Shown here: positions 1 through 8,834 of the stretch, in pieces | Position numbering within the stretch: the stretch's first letter is position 1 | How the letters are laid out: every line of letters starts with the position of its first letter | Source: Paracoccaceae bacterium | GTDB taxonomy: Bacteria > Pseudomonadota > Alphaproteobacteria > Rhodobacterales > Rhodobacteraceae | DNA length: 64,000 nucleotides | Direction: 5' to 3' | Assembly (NCBI GenBank): GCA_024742405.1 | Contig: JANSYP010000003.1 | Coordinates: 62,001 to 126,000 of the forward strand | Position numbers and translations under genes: made by a program | The notes under the pieces: generated by a model | Seen by the model: the letters and a program-made list of their open reading frames with translations, nothing else | Databases searched by the model: none | Told to the model about the DNA's origin: nothing

Positions 1-796
1 GCGTCGAGGGGACACCAAGCGCCTGACAGAAATCTTCTTGCGGCAAGCGTAGTAAGCGTCCGTCCGATGTATACCGGCGGTCAAAGCGCTCCACGACCAA
101 GACACGGCGGTCTCCGAAGTCTGAGATATCTGTGGTCGCGACATCGAGACCGAACGCGGCCAGTATCCGCAGGCACAAATGTTCGTTCTCGACAGAGTTC
201 GACAGATCGACGCCAATTGGCAGCGTCCCGATCTGCGGCTTTAGGATATGAGTGGTCGGCGTGGTGCCGTGGGGGCGTATCCATTGGCCGTCTTCGTAGA
301 GCAGCGCTGTTTTCTCCTGCGCTCCCGCTACGGAAATCCGAAAGTCTTGATCCTCGCCCAGGCCAAGCGGCGCGCGTTTCAAATTGGCGATCATCTCGGC
401 GAGCGCATTCTCATTAAGGATATCGCCGCTGCGCTGATCGGTTGGGTTTGGCTCTTCACCCTCGGGCAAGAATTGCAATGCGCCGACGCAGTCGCGTCCG
501 ACAGCGCTCAGGAGGCTAAAGGGATCAGTACCGTCCGCGCCGCGCTTCTCGGCGACGTGACGGCGGATATCTTCGGCATCGGGCAGGAGATTGTCGAAGA
601 CCGCCAAGACCGGCGCACCGACATAACGATCCTCGCGCAACGGCAAAGACAGCGAGATCGGCATCGTATGCTCCCAGCCTAACCAGTCCGGCGCATACGA
701 AAACGCAATCGCGCCGCTGGGCTGACGGCTCAGCTGGCCGACATGGCGGGTATTCAGAAAGACCGAGAGCGGACGGTATGTCTTGCGGCGGGCCAT
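1..796 (-). CDS. hipA: HipA-family serine/threonine kinase toxin, 3' end cut by the window edge
   Basis: About 265 N-terminal residues are visible, running off the left edge of the window. The start ATG lies 3 bp after the hipB stop, so the two are one transcript. Visible family landmarks are PISLSLPLRE near residue 46, the VAGAQEKTALLY segment (N-lobe), an ENEHLCLRI segment, VVERFDRR and the QEDFCQALG block typical of HipA proteins. HipA kinases phosphorylate translation factors such as glutamyl-tRNA synthetase and are held inactive by HipB (family knowledge). The catalytic C-lobe lies outside the window, so intactness cannot be judged. Confidence 0.9.
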   Translation of the reverse strand, partial: MARRKTYRPLSVFLNTRHVGQLSRQPSGAIAFSYAPDWLGWEHTMPISLSLPLREDRYVGAPVLAVFDNLLPDAEDIRRHVAEKRGADGTDPFSLLSAVGRDCVGALQFLPEGEEPNPTDQRSGDILNENALAEMIANLKRAPLGLGEDQDFRISVAGAQEKTALLYEDGQWIRPHGTTPTTHILKPQIGTLPIGVDLSNSVENEHLCLRILAAFGLDVATTDISDFGDRRVLVVERFDRRYTSDGRLLRLPQEDFCQALGVPST

Positions 797-799
797 GGC

Positions 800-1051
800 T
801 TAGAAAATATCCTCGATATCATCATGCGAGCCCTTGCTGCGTGGGCGCACGACCAGTTCAAGGTCGAGCGCAGCCAGCATGTCGAGAACCGTCTTGGTAC
901 TGGGATCAGTATCGCCGGATTCGATCTGTGAAACCGTCGCCTGACGCAGCCCAGCCCGCTTGCCGAGATCGGCCTGGGTCATCTTGGCGGTTTTGCGGGC
1001 CCGGCGGATGATGTTGCCGAGCTGGCTTTGTGTGCGTGCGATCTGTGTCAT
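800..1051 (-). CDS. hipB: HipB-type XRE antitoxin/repressor
   Basis: An 83-residue protein whose bulk (residues about 10-66) is a classic XRE helix-turn-helix containing MTQADLGKRAGL and QATVSQIESGD. It is the DNA-binding antitoxin of the downstream hipA. The ATG is preceded by AAGAGGT at good spacing. The short C-terminal tail (RPRSKGSHDDIEDIF) extends past the HTH fold, as in HipB proteins, where the tail affects stability and HipA contact (family knowledge). Immediately upstream lies an array of four inverted-repeat sites, the expected autoregulatory operators. Confidence 0.88.
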   Translation of the reverse strand: MTQIARTQSQLGNIIRRARKTAKMTQADLGKRAGLRQATVSQIESGDTDPSTKTVLDMLAALDLELVVRPRSKGSHDDIEDIF

Positions 1052-1071
1052 GCGTACCTCTTAACTTTCAA

Positions 1072-1170
1072 TATACGCCATGACGTATAAATTGTCAATA
1101 TACGGCGCGGCGCATAAGTCTTCTTTATGCGGCAAGGCGTATAAAATAGAAATATACGGTCTGGCGCATA
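1072..1170. promoter_or_regulatory. Four-site operator array for HipB
   Basis: Four 18-bp inverted-repeat sites begin at 1072, 1099, 1126 and 1153, so each is exactly 27 bp from the next. They read TATACGCCATGACGTATA, TATACGGCGCGGCGCATA, TATGCGGCAAGGCGTATA and TATACGGTCTGGCGCATA, giving the consensus TATRCG-N6-CGYATA. The array fills the gap between hipB and the upstream small gene and must overlap the hipB promoter. By analogy with E. coli hipBA, which has several HipB operators, this is the autorepression region. Confidence 0.85.
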
Positions 1171-1171
1171 G

Positions 1172-1363
1172 CTAGAACGGTAGCTCGTAATCCAGTTCAT
1201 CCAATTCTTTAACCCGGCGACGATGGTCCTCTAGGCACTCCCCAATGATCAGCTTGATCGTCAGGCGCGGGTGTTCGCCGCGCAGTGCAGCCAACTCCTC
1301 CAGCTTGCGAAAATCCTCACCGCTAAAGCGGATGCGCATATCAGCCATATCGTTTTCCTCCAT
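1172..1363 (-). CDS. Small protein coupled to the relaxase gene, function unknown
   Basis: A 63-residue acidic/basic helical protein with no family I recognise. Its ATG overlaps the relaxase stop as TAATG, which argues for translational coupling and for a real gene rather than a chance frame. The opening (MADMRIRFSGEDFRKLEELA) resembles a short strand followed by helices, as in small ribbon-helix-helix DNA-binding proteins, but that is only a resemblance. It ends 2 bp before the last HipB operator, so read-through from the mob operon would enter hipBA. Confidence 0.6.
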   Translation of the reverse strand: MEENDMADMRIRFSGEDFRKLEELAALRGEHPRLTIKLIIGECLEDHRRRVKELDELDYELPF

Positions 1364-2697
1364 TATCCAGGTTCATGATCACGGCCCTGATCGCGCCGCC
1401 GGGTGTGTGTGGGCTCACGCCCTGGCCCGCGCCCATCCTTGCGTGATCTTTCGTCAAAGCGTTCGGTGACCTCGATGGGGGCCTTGCCACCAAGCATCAT
1501 GTAATGAGCGACATCGCGATTGAGCGCTTGCAGGCGCTCTTGTTCTTTGGCTCGCGCGGCCTTCATGCGGGTTTGCAATCGTCTGCGCTCCGCCAATTGG
1601 CGCTCAATCATGGCCTGTTTTTCTGCGCGGTCGCGGTCTTGAGCGCGGGCGATCCCCGCTTCGTTCTCCTGGCGGATTTTCTTGTTTCGTCCCGTGATCC
1701 AACCCCACAGGCCCCGCATACCCGTTGGCGTGCGCGCTGCGCGCTTGCGCTCTTCTTCCAACCAGCGCGCTTCATGCTGGCGTTTCATCTGGTCACGCAG
1801 ATGGCGCTGACGCTGCACCATCTGTTCGCGTTGGAGCTTCGCCGCCATCGCTGACTTTTGGGCTTGGGCTTCGGCATCCTTCGCCCAGCTTTGCAGGCGC
1901 GGGCTCATCCGCTCCGAGATGAAACTCTTCGCATCACCGGTGCTGTGCAGCTTTTGCGGATCGCCAAGACGGGATTGAAGTTCTTTGGTTTTGACGCCCG
2001 TCAGACGGCTGAGCGAGTAGACCTCACCGCGCCAATCCACGGCGACAAAGCCGCGCCGGTCGCCTTGGGCCAGCATAAGCCCGCGCTCGCGCAGTGCCGC
2101 TTCAAAGCTCTGGCGCGTGTCTGAGCCCGCCCAAGCGTCTCGCATGGCCTCTTTCATGATCTTTGGGTCCTGACGCGTGCGCTGCGCTTGCTGCCATTCC
2201 GCGTGGCTAAAGCTCAAAGGGTCGCGCTCATTGCGATCCCTCAGACCCTTTGGCATCTCCCAGCCATGCTCACGGTACAGATCGCGGGAAATGCCCGTCA
2301 GGGTTTGCTTGTAGAACGGTAGGTTGATCGCCTTCATCTCATCGCCATCGATCCGGCTCCAAACTGCGTGAGCGTGGCGGCGCCCGTCCTTTTCGTGGAA
2401 GACGATGGCCCGTGGCTGGCCGTTCAGCCCCAGTTCGCCTTCGACCCGGCCAATCGCGGCCTCGAAATCTTCCACCGGCACGTCCCTATCCGGCGGCGGG
2501 TTGAGGCTCAGCGAAAAGAGATGGTTCTTGGCCCGCGTACCCTTGGCGATGGCATCGGCTTCGTGAAATGCTTCGACAATGTCATCGCTCACAAAGCCGC
2601 GTAGATCGTGGAGTTCGACGTGATCATTGTCGCGCATCGCCATCAGATATCGGCCCAGCTGCACCCCGTCTCCGCGCTCTTTGGCTTTTAGGATCAT
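1363..2697 (-). CDS. mobA: Relaxase/mobilization nuclease (VirD2/MobA-like)
   Basis: This 444-residue protein has an N-terminal relaxase domain (about residues 1-250) with the metal-binding histidine motif HEKDGRRHAHAVWSR at 101-115, the hallmark of plasmid relaxases of the MOBP/MOBQ type. These enzymes nick oriT by a tyrosine transesterification and pilot the strand into a recipient. Tyr17 is a candidate nucleophile, but I cannot assign it firmly. Residues about 270-400 are a long Arg/Glu/Gln-rich coiled coil. The start overlaps the mobC stop (ATGA). The protein is complete in length, suggesting a mobilizable rather than self-transmissible element, since no mating-pair genes are in view. Confidence 0.87.
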   Translation of the reverse strand: MILKAKERGDGVQLGRYLMAMRDNDHVELHDLRGFVSDDIVEAFHEADAIAKGTRAKNHLFSLSLNPPPDRDVPVEDFEAAIGRVEGELGLNGQPRAIVFHEKDGRRHAHAVWSRIDGDEMKAINLPFYKQTLTGISRDLYREHGWEMPKGLRDRNERDPLSFSHAEWQQAQRTRQDPKIMKEAMRDAWAGSDTRQSFEAALRERGLMLAQGDRRGFVAVDWRGEVYSLSRLTGVKTKELQSRLGDPQKLHSTGDAKSFISERMSPRLQSWAKDAEAQAQKSAMAAKLQREQMVQRQRHLRDQMKRQHEARWLEEERKRAARTPTGMRGLWGWITGRNKKIRQENEAGIARAQDRDRAEKQAMIERQLAERRRLQTRMKAARAKEQERLQALNRDVAHYMMLGGKAPIEVTERFDERSRKDGRGPGREPTHTRRRDQGRDHEPG

Positions 2698-3101
2698 GGG
2701 CGCCCCCCGGACTTGCCAAGGGCGCGCAAAAGCTCAGCACGTATCTCCGATACTTCAAGGCAAGCATCGCGCAGCTCCGCTTCGATCTCGGGGTGGATGG
2801 GCAACGTGCCTATGTTCACAGCGCGCGCGAGTTGGTTCAGATTGGACGACAAACGTGATTGGCCGAGCGCCGCCAAAACGCGGGCCAAAGCCTTATGATC
2901 CTCCACGGGACGCGTGTTGCGCCGCCGAACCTTATCCAAATCCTCGCCAAACAGGACGGCCTTGATATACGCGCCCAACGGCACGCCATTTGCCACCGCC
3001 TCCAGCTTCGCACGCTCCTCAAACGTCAAACGTAGCGAGAACGGCGCAGGCGCCTTTGCCTTGGATGAGCTGTTAAATCTATGGCGCGGGTTCGTCATCA
3101 T
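2694..3101 (-). CDS. mobC: MobC-like relaxosome accessory protein (ribbon-helix-helix)
   Basis: A 135-residue protein with the MobC layout. A basic N-tail is followed by a ribbon-helix-helix strand and helices (FSLRLTFEERAKLEAVANG at about 21-39). The conserved helical block RLSSNLNQLARAVNIG comes next, typical of plasmid mobilization relaxosome proteins. Such proteins bind oriT beside the nick site and help melt it for the relaxase. It overlaps the relaxase start by 4 bp. Two adjacent ATG codons open the gene; either could be used. Confidence 0.82.
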   Translation of the reverse strand: MMTNPRHRFNSSSKAKAPAPFSLRLTFEERAKLEAVANGVPLGAYIKAVLFGEDLDKVRRRNTRPVEDHKALARVLAALGQSRLSSNLNQLARAVNIGTLPIHPEIEAELRDACLEVSEIRAELLRALGKSGGRP

Positions 3102-4079
3102 CGCACCTCAGATCATCTGGATCAAAGTGCGAAAGCTGGTCGTTCCAGTCTTGAAGGGTTTCAAACAGACCGTTCGATTCCTCTACCGTCAGGTCCACCA
3201 CCCCGCATTTTGGGTTGGTAAGTCCCGCTGACTCCCTGAACGGAAAAATGGTTTCAGCGGTTCTATGTCCGTTCCCCCGGCGATATCCGAAAGGTTTGGA
3301 GAAGGCTGATTTCGGCGCGGTCCGACTACGGGTAGGATTGCCTTTTTGACAAGTATTCCATGATCCTGGCAGAACCCGCAAAGCCGGGTGGACATGCTTC
3401 CAGCACCTACCCTTCGGCGGCACAGTTCCAGCACGCTTTGTGCTCCTCCCCTAGCGCGGGCCCCGGAAAACCCGGCGACTATGCCTACATCGCGGCCGCC
3501 GACCGCTGGCTCCTCCACGAATGTCTGAATGCCTCGTCGCCATCGTCGCTCGGACCGATGGCGCTCCTCGGCGACGCCCTTTCGAGGACCTACGCTCGCC
3601 CGCGCTTCGACGCCTGGAGGACCGACTAAAACGACAACCGTCCGCATTTGGTGCTCGGGAACGTGGCGCCGAGTGCGCTTGTCACCCAACCTCAACCTGC
3701 CGGAAGGTCGCAAGCCCCCCGGACCAGAAACTGGGTGAGTTCCCACAGTTCCCGAGACCTTACGAAGAATTGGCCCAGCACGGGGGGCGGGGCAAAGGAG
3801 GCCCGCCTTTCTCGCCACAAGACGCAAGCGAAACGGCTTCATATAGCCCCCAGTCCCGGCACTTTCCTGTGACGCGCCTCTCGCATCATCTATCTCCGAA
3901 ACTCGGCCGAGATGTGGATGATAGCGGCACTGGTTTTGGAGGAAAGCGTATCCATACCTGTCTCATGGCGGAGCGATTATGGTTGACTGCGCTCCGTTCG
4001 GTGAACATCAAAGTCGTGTTGTAAGGACAGTAGACCATCGCAGAAGAACGATGCGGACGCTGTTCATCAGGGACAAAGC
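3102..4079. other. Intergenic region between mob and mrp; likely home of oriT
   Basis: Nearly 1 kb with no gene I can defend. By position, just upstream of mobC, it should contain the oriT. An RP4-nic-like ATCCTG occurs at about 3363-3368, and a CCGAAA/TTTCGG inverted repeat lies at 3287-3315; neither is decisive. A minus-strand stretch ending at 3079, inside mobC, encodes a protein-like acidic peptide (VDLTVEESNGLFETLQDWND...) of about 40 codons from a GTG. It may be a small gene overlapping mobC, but support is weak. The part nearest mrpA should carry the mrp promoter; no clear -35/-10 was picked out. Confidence 0.4.
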
Positions 4080-6941
4080 GTGAATTACGCAAGCCAAATG
4101 CTGATTATCATGGCGCTGCTGCCGTTTTTGGGAGCGCTCCTGCCAAGCCTGATGATCCGGGCCGGGCGCAACGCGTGTGCGATCTTCACTGCCCTTCCAA
4201 CATTTCTGGCATTGGTCATCCTGCTCATCCTCTCTCCCTCGGTTATGCGCGGAGAGGTCCTGCAGGCGGAACTGGCGTGGTTGCCTCAGATCGGGTTGAG
4301 CGCATCGTTTTTCCTTGATGGGCTGGGGCTTCTCTTCGCGGGCATGATTCTGGGCGTGGGGCTGTTGATCACGCTTTACGCACGTTTTTACCTGTCGGGC
4401 GAGGATCCGATGGGGCAGTTCTACACTTTTCTGCTGCTCTTTCAGGGCGCAATGCTGGGCATCGTTCTGTCGGACAACATCCTGCTCTTGCTGGTGTTCT
4501 GGGAGCTGACCTCGCTGTCGTCCTTTCTGTTGATCGGTTATTGGAAGCATCTTCCCGAAGGTCGGCAGGGCGCGCGCATGGCGCTGGCCGTCACCGGGTC
4601 GGGTGGACTAGCCATGATCGCGGGCATGCTGATCCTCGGCAACATCGTGGGCAGCTACAACCTGACCGACATCCTGCAGGCAGGGGACGCGATTCGGGCC
4701 TCCGACTGGTATCTTCCAGCACTGATCCTGATCCTGTTGGGTGCCTTCACGAAATCGGCGCAGTTTCCATTCCACTTCTGGTTGCCGCAGGCCATGGCGG
4801 CGCCCACGCCGGTCTCGGCCTATCTGCACTCGGCAACCATGGTGAAGGCCGGCGTCTTCCTGATGGCGCGGATGTGGCCGGTGCTCTCGGGTACCGACGC
4901 TTGGTTCAATATCGTCACCACCACCGGCCTCATCACCATGGTACTGGGAGCTCTGATCGCGCTCTTCAAGAATGACCTCAAAGCGCTCCTCGCCTACTCG
5001 ACGGTCAGCCAGCTTGGCCTCATGACCATGCTTCTGGGGTTTGGGACCCAAGTCGCGGCGGTGGCCGCCGTCTTTCACATCATCAATCACCTGACATTCA
5101 AGGCCGCACTCTTCATGACCGCGGGCATTGTGGATCACGAGACCCACACACGCGACATCAGGCGTTTGGGGGGGCTGAGGCATCTCATGCCTGTGACCTT
5201 CGTCATCGCCACGATCTCGGCGCTGTCGATGGCGGGTATTCCGTTCCTCAATGGCTTTCTGTCCAAGGAGATGATGCTGGAGGAAGCATCCCACACCGGA
5301 TTGTTCGGTAGCCCCTCTGCCCTACCCATTCTGGCCACGATCGGTGCGCTTCTGTCGGTGGCCTATTCCTTCCGCTTCGTGGTGCATGTCTTTCTTGGTC
5401 CGGTCCGCGACGACTATCCCCACAAGCCTCACGACCCGCCCTTCGGCATGTGGGCCGCACCTGCATTGCTGGCGTGTCTTGTCGTCCTCATCGGTGTCGC
5501 CCCGTTCCTGGCGGAAGGGATCGTCACGGCCGCAGCCAATGCCGTGACCGGCGCAGACCTGCACCCGCACTTCAAGATCTGGCACGGGTTCACTCCGGCG
5601 CTGTGGATGTCGGTGGTGGCCGTCGTCTCCGGGGCGATCCTCCTGTTGCAGTATGGGATGCTGGATAGGGTTTGGGAGGCTTTGCCGAGACCGGAGGCAA
5701 AGACGATCTTCGACCATTTGGTGGCGGCAGTTGTCGCTGGAGCGCGCCGCGTTACCGAGATCACGCATAACGGTGCGATCAGCCGGTACCTGGCCATCTT
5801 CACCATCGCTTCGGTTGCTCTGGGATGGGTCGCCTACTCCGGCGGCGGACTGGGACCGCGTACGCGCGATCTGCTCGCCGTACCCCTGGTGGTGGCCGTG
5901 GGCTGGCTCATGCTGATCGTGGCCACGGGATACGTGGTCGTGAACCATCATCACCGTTTCCGGGCCCTGGTTCTGATCGGAGTCATCGGACTGACCGTGT
6001 CGGCCGGGTTCGTCTATCTTTCGGCCCCCGATCTCGCACTGACGCAGATCTCGGTGGAGACCGTGACCATTATGCTGCTGCTGCTGGCACTGCATTTCCT
6101 GCCCAAGGTCACGCCAAGGGAAAGCTCCCTCGCCTTGCGTCTACGCGACGGGGCCATCGCCACCGTGGCGGGGCTTGGCGTGGGCGGGCTGGCCTACGCT
6201 TTCCTGCTACGCGACACAGATACGATTTCAGATTACTTCATCGCCAACAGCTACGAGGGCGGCGGCGGCACGAACGTGGTCAACGTGATCCTCGTGGATT
6301 TCCGGGGTTTTGACACCTATGGCGAAATCATCGTTCTGGGGATCGCGGGTTTCCTGATTTTTTCCCTGATGCACGCTCTGCTCGACGGCCCGGCGGCAAA
6401 ACGGTTGCGCGCCAGAGACTACTCTCAGGATCGCTCGCACGACCGTCACCCGCTGATGATGGTGGTGGTGACCCGCGTCCTGATGCCGATCGCGATGGTC
6501 GTGGGCATCTACATCTTCCTGCGCGGACACAACGCGCCGGGCGGTGGCTTCGTGGCGGGATTGGTGGTCGCGATCGCGCTCCTGATGCAGTACATGGCCT
6601 CGGGTTTTGCCTGGACGCAGGCGCGAAAGCGGATCGAGTATCACACGCTGATCGGCATGGGCGTGGTGATCGCGGGGCTGACCGGCGCCGGAGCCTGGCT
6701 TTTCGGGCAGCCCTTCCTGACCAGCGCCTACACCTATGTCCACATTGCGCCGGTCGAGGAATTCGAACTCGCCACCGCGATGCTCTTCGATCTCGGTGTT
6801 TTCCTGACAGTGTTGGGCGCAGTGATGCTGATGCTCTACAGCCTCAGCCGCATCGCGCGCTTCGCGGGCGAAACCGTGAATATGGAGCCGATGGATTACG
6901 ACCCGAGCGAGCATGTCGACGACGGCAAGGTGAAGGTCTGA
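4080..6941 (+). CDS. mrpA: Mrp Na+/H+ antiporter, fused subunits A and B
   Basis: A 953-residue polytopic membrane protein. Residues about 60-450 are the NuoL/MrpA proton-pumping core, with a conserved VFWELTSLSSFLLIGYW block and FHFWLPQAMAAPTPVSAYLHSATMV. A long C-terminal extension follows, and the last ~130 residues match the separate MrpB subunit (RGHNAPGGGFVAGLVVA; HIAPVEEFELATAMLFDLGV). Mrp is a hetero-oligomeric antiporter expelling Na+ (or K+) in exchange for H+ at the inner membrane. A/B fusion is common in alphaproteobacteria. The start is GTG with only a weak upstream GGGAC; an in-frame ATG lies six codons in. It is the first gene of a tightly packed operon. Confidence 0.95.
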   Translation: MNYASQMLIIMALLPFLGALLPSLMIRAGRNACAIFTALPTFLALVILLILSPSVMRGEVLQAELAWLPQIGLSASFFLDGLGLLFAGMILGVGLLITLYARFYLSGEDPMGQFYTFLLLFQGAMLGIVLSDNILLLLVFWELTSLSSFLLIGYWKHLPEGRQGARMALAVTGSGGLAMIAGMLILGNIVGSYNLTDILQAGDAIRASDWYLPALILILLGAFTKSAQFPFHFWLPQAMAAPTPVSAYLHSATMVKAGVFLMARMWPVLSGTDAWFNIVTTTGLITMVLGALIALFKNDLKALLAYSTVSQLGLMTMLLGFGTQVAAVAAVFHIINHLTFKAALFMTAGIVDHETHTRDIRRLGGLRHLMPVTFVIATISALSMAGIPFLNGFLSKEMMLEEASHTGLFGSPSALPILATIGALLSVAYSFRFVVHVFLGPVRDDYPHKPHDPPFGMWAAPALLACLVVLIGVAPFLAEGIVTAAANAVTGADLHPHFKIWHGFTPALWMSVVAVVSGAILLLQYGMLDRVWEALPRPEAKTIFDHLVAAVVAGARRVTEITHNGAISRYLAIFTIASVALGWVAYSGGGLGPRTRDLLAVPLVVAVGWLMLIVATGYVVVNHHHRFRALVLIGVIGLTVSAGFVYLSAPDLALTQISVETVTIMLLLLALHFLPKVTPRESSLALRLRDGAIATVAGLGVGGLAYAFLLRDTDTISDYFIANSYEGGGGTNVVNVILVDFRGFDTYGEIIVLGIAGFLIFSLMHALLDGPAAKRLRARDYSQDRSHDRHPLMMVVVTRVLMPIAMVVGIYIFLRGHNAPGGGFVAGLVVAIALLMQYMASGFAWTQARKRIEYHTLIGMGVVIAGLTGAGAWLFGQPFLTSAYTYVHIAPVEEFELATAMLFDLGVFLTVLGAVMLMLYSLSRIARFAGETVNMEPMDYDPSEHVDDGKVKV

Positions 6942-6942
6942 G

Positions 6943-7290
6943 ATGGAGTTTCTAGTCGCCAGCGCCGTGGGGGTCCTGACAGCAGGGGGCGTCTATCTGC
7001 TTTTGCGTCTGCGCACCTTCCCTGTGATCCTGGGCATCGCGCTTCTGTCCTACGCCGTGAATGTGTTCCTCTTTGCCAGCGGGCGGCTGGCGATCGACAA
7101 GTCGCCGATCCTCGCGAAATATGGCGAAGCGAGCTACACGGATCCGCTACCGCAAGCGCTCGTGCTGACCGCGATCGTGATTTCGTTCGGCATGACCGCC
7201 GTGCTGGTGATGATCGGGCTGGGCGCCTATCTGGAAGCCGACAGCGACCGGATCGATATCGAGGATACCGAAGAGGACACCGGCGCATGA
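6943..7290 (+). CDS. mrpC: Mrp antiporter subunit C (NuoK-like)
   Basis: A 115-residue protein with three membrane helices, homologous to complex I NuoK, forming part of the antiporter's channel module. It begins 1 bp after the mrpAB stop and overlaps mrpD by ATGA, so it is translated from the same message. Visible family features are the opening helix, RTFPVILGIALLSYAVNVFL and the DPLPQALVLTAIVISFGMTA segment, both strongly conserved in MrpC/MnhC. The C-terminus is acidic, and the length is normal for the subunit. Confidence 0.94.
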   Translation: MEFLVASAVGVLTAGGVYLLLRLRTFPVILGIALLSYAVNVFLFASGRLAIDKSPILAKYGEASYTDPLPQALVLTAIVISFGMTAVLVMIGLGAYLEADSDRIDIEDTEEDTGA

Positions 7291-8831
7291 TGCACTGGAT
7301 CGTTCTGCCGATTGTCCTTCCGGCAATGGTCGCGCCCCTAATCGGCTTCGTGATGCGCAACGACATCACGATGGCGCGCATCACCTCGCTTGTCTCCACG
7401 GCACTCCTGCTGTGCATTGCCATCGGGCTGACGGCGATGGCGGCACAGGGCGAGACGCTGACCTATCGGCTCGGCGACTGGCCCGCACCTTTTGGCATCG
7501 TGATGGTGTTGGACCGGCTGTCGGCCTTGATGGTGCTCTTGACCGCATCGCTGGCGCTGATCGTGCTCATCCATGCCATTGCAACCGGCTGGGATGCCCG
7601 CGGGCGCCATTTCCACGTGTTGTTCCAGTTCCAGCTGATGGGCATCTGCGGCGCCTTCCTGACCGGTGACGTGTTCAACCTGTTCGTCTTTTTCGAGGTT
7701 CTGCTGATCGCCTCCTACGGGCTGATGATCCATGCGGGAGGACGCGCCCGGATGCGGGCGGGGCTGCAATATGTGGTCATGAACCTCGCCGGGTCGACCC
7801 TGTTCCTCTTTGCACTGGGAACACTCTACGCCTCGACCGGCACGCTCAACATCGCTGATCTTGCTGCGAAGATCCCGACCATCCCGCCGGACGATGCGGC
7901 CCTGGTGCGGGTCGCAGCGATGCTTCTGATGATCGTCTTTGCGGTCAAAGCGGCCGTGTTTCCAGTACAGTTCTGGCTCCCGGCAACTTATTCCAACGCG
8001 CCCGCCCCCGTGGCGGCATTGTTCGCGATCATGACCAAGGTGGGCGCCTATGCCATCCTGCGGGTGCATACGCTGGCCTTCGGCCCCGGCGTCCCGGGCA
8101 CCGAGGGGATGGCCGGAACATGGCTCTTTCCCGCCGCCATTGTGACCATCGCCATAGGCGCCTTCGGCGTGATTGGCGCGCGCCGCCTGATGCCGCTCAT
8201 CGCCTTTTCGGTGGTGGGATCGATGGGCACGCTGCTGGCCGCCGTGGCTGTCTTTTCTCCTACGGCGACGACGGCGGCACTCTACTACATGGTGCATTCT
8301 ACATTCGCGGCGGCTTGCCTGTTTCTGATCGCCGACCTGGTCGTGACACGCCGGCAGTCCGACACTCTGGATCCCATACCGGCGACGGTGCAGAACGGCC
8401 TCTTTGCCGCGCTCTTTTTCGCCGCTGCCATCGGCATGGCCGGAATGCCACCGCTGAGCGGGTTCCTGGGCAAGCTTCTGGTGCTGGACGCACTGCGCGC
8501 CCCGGGGATGATCGGGTGGGCGTGGACAGCAATACTGCTGGGATCCCTTTTGACCATCGTCGGATTCGCCCGCGCGGGCAGCAATTTGTTCTGGAAATCC
8601 ACAACCCTGTCCGAGCCCGCGCTCGACCCAGGCGAGCAGCGCGGTGACGCTGCGCGGTCCCGAACCGCAACTGCGGCTCAACTGGCACCTGCCATGGCGG
8701 CGCTGGCTGTGCTGGCCGGTCTGGCGGCCTTTGCCGGGCCCGCGGCCGCGTATTTCGAGGACACCTCGACGCAGCTGTTCGATCGCTCCGGGTATGTCGC
8801 GGCGGTCCTGGGCACCGGCGAGGAGGACTGA
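7287..8831 (+). CDS. mrpD: Mrp antiporter subunit D (NuoM/N-like)
   Basis: A 514-residue proton-pumping membrane subunit with about 14 helices. It carries the conserved NLFVFFEVLLIASYGLM segment, with its key helix-5 glutamate, and the lysine-bearing AAVFPVQFWLPATYSNAPAP segment of the antiporter family. MrpD and MrpA are the two ion-translocating subunits of the complex. Two consecutive ATG codons are available; the first overlaps the mrpC stop. A hydrophilic C-terminal loop (about 445-465) is followed by a last helix. Length and motifs are complete. Confidence 0.95.
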   Translation: MMHWIVLPIVLPAMVAPLIGFVMRNDITMARITSLVSTALLLCIAIGLTAMAAQGETLTYRLGDWPAPFGIVMVLDRLSALMVLLTASLALIVLIHAIATGWDARGRHFHVLFQFQLMGICGAFLTGDVFNLFVFFEVLLIASYGLMIHAGGRARMRAGLQYVVMNLAGSTLFLFALGTLYASTGTLNIADLAAKIPTIPPDDAALVRVAAMLLMIVFAVKAAVFPVQFWLPATYSNAPAPVAALFAIMTKVGAYAILRVHTLAFGPGVPGTEGMAGTWLFPAAIVTIAIGAFGVIGARRLMPLIAFSVVGSMGTLLAAVAVFSPTATTAALYYMVHSTFAAACLFLIADLVVTRRQSDTLDPIPATVQNGLFAALFFAAAIGMAGMPPLSGFLGKLLVLDALRAPGMIGWAWTAILLGSLLTIVGFARAGSNLFWKSTTLSEPALDPGEQRGDAARSRTATAAQLAPAMAALAVLAGLAAFAGPAAAYFEDTSTQLFDRSGYVAAVLGTGEED

Positions 8832-8834
8832 TCC

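Noticed and set aside
4080-6941. Fusion of MrpA and MrpB as a novelty
   Set aside because: Fused MrpAB/PhaAB is common in alphaproteobacteria, so it is only an organism marker.
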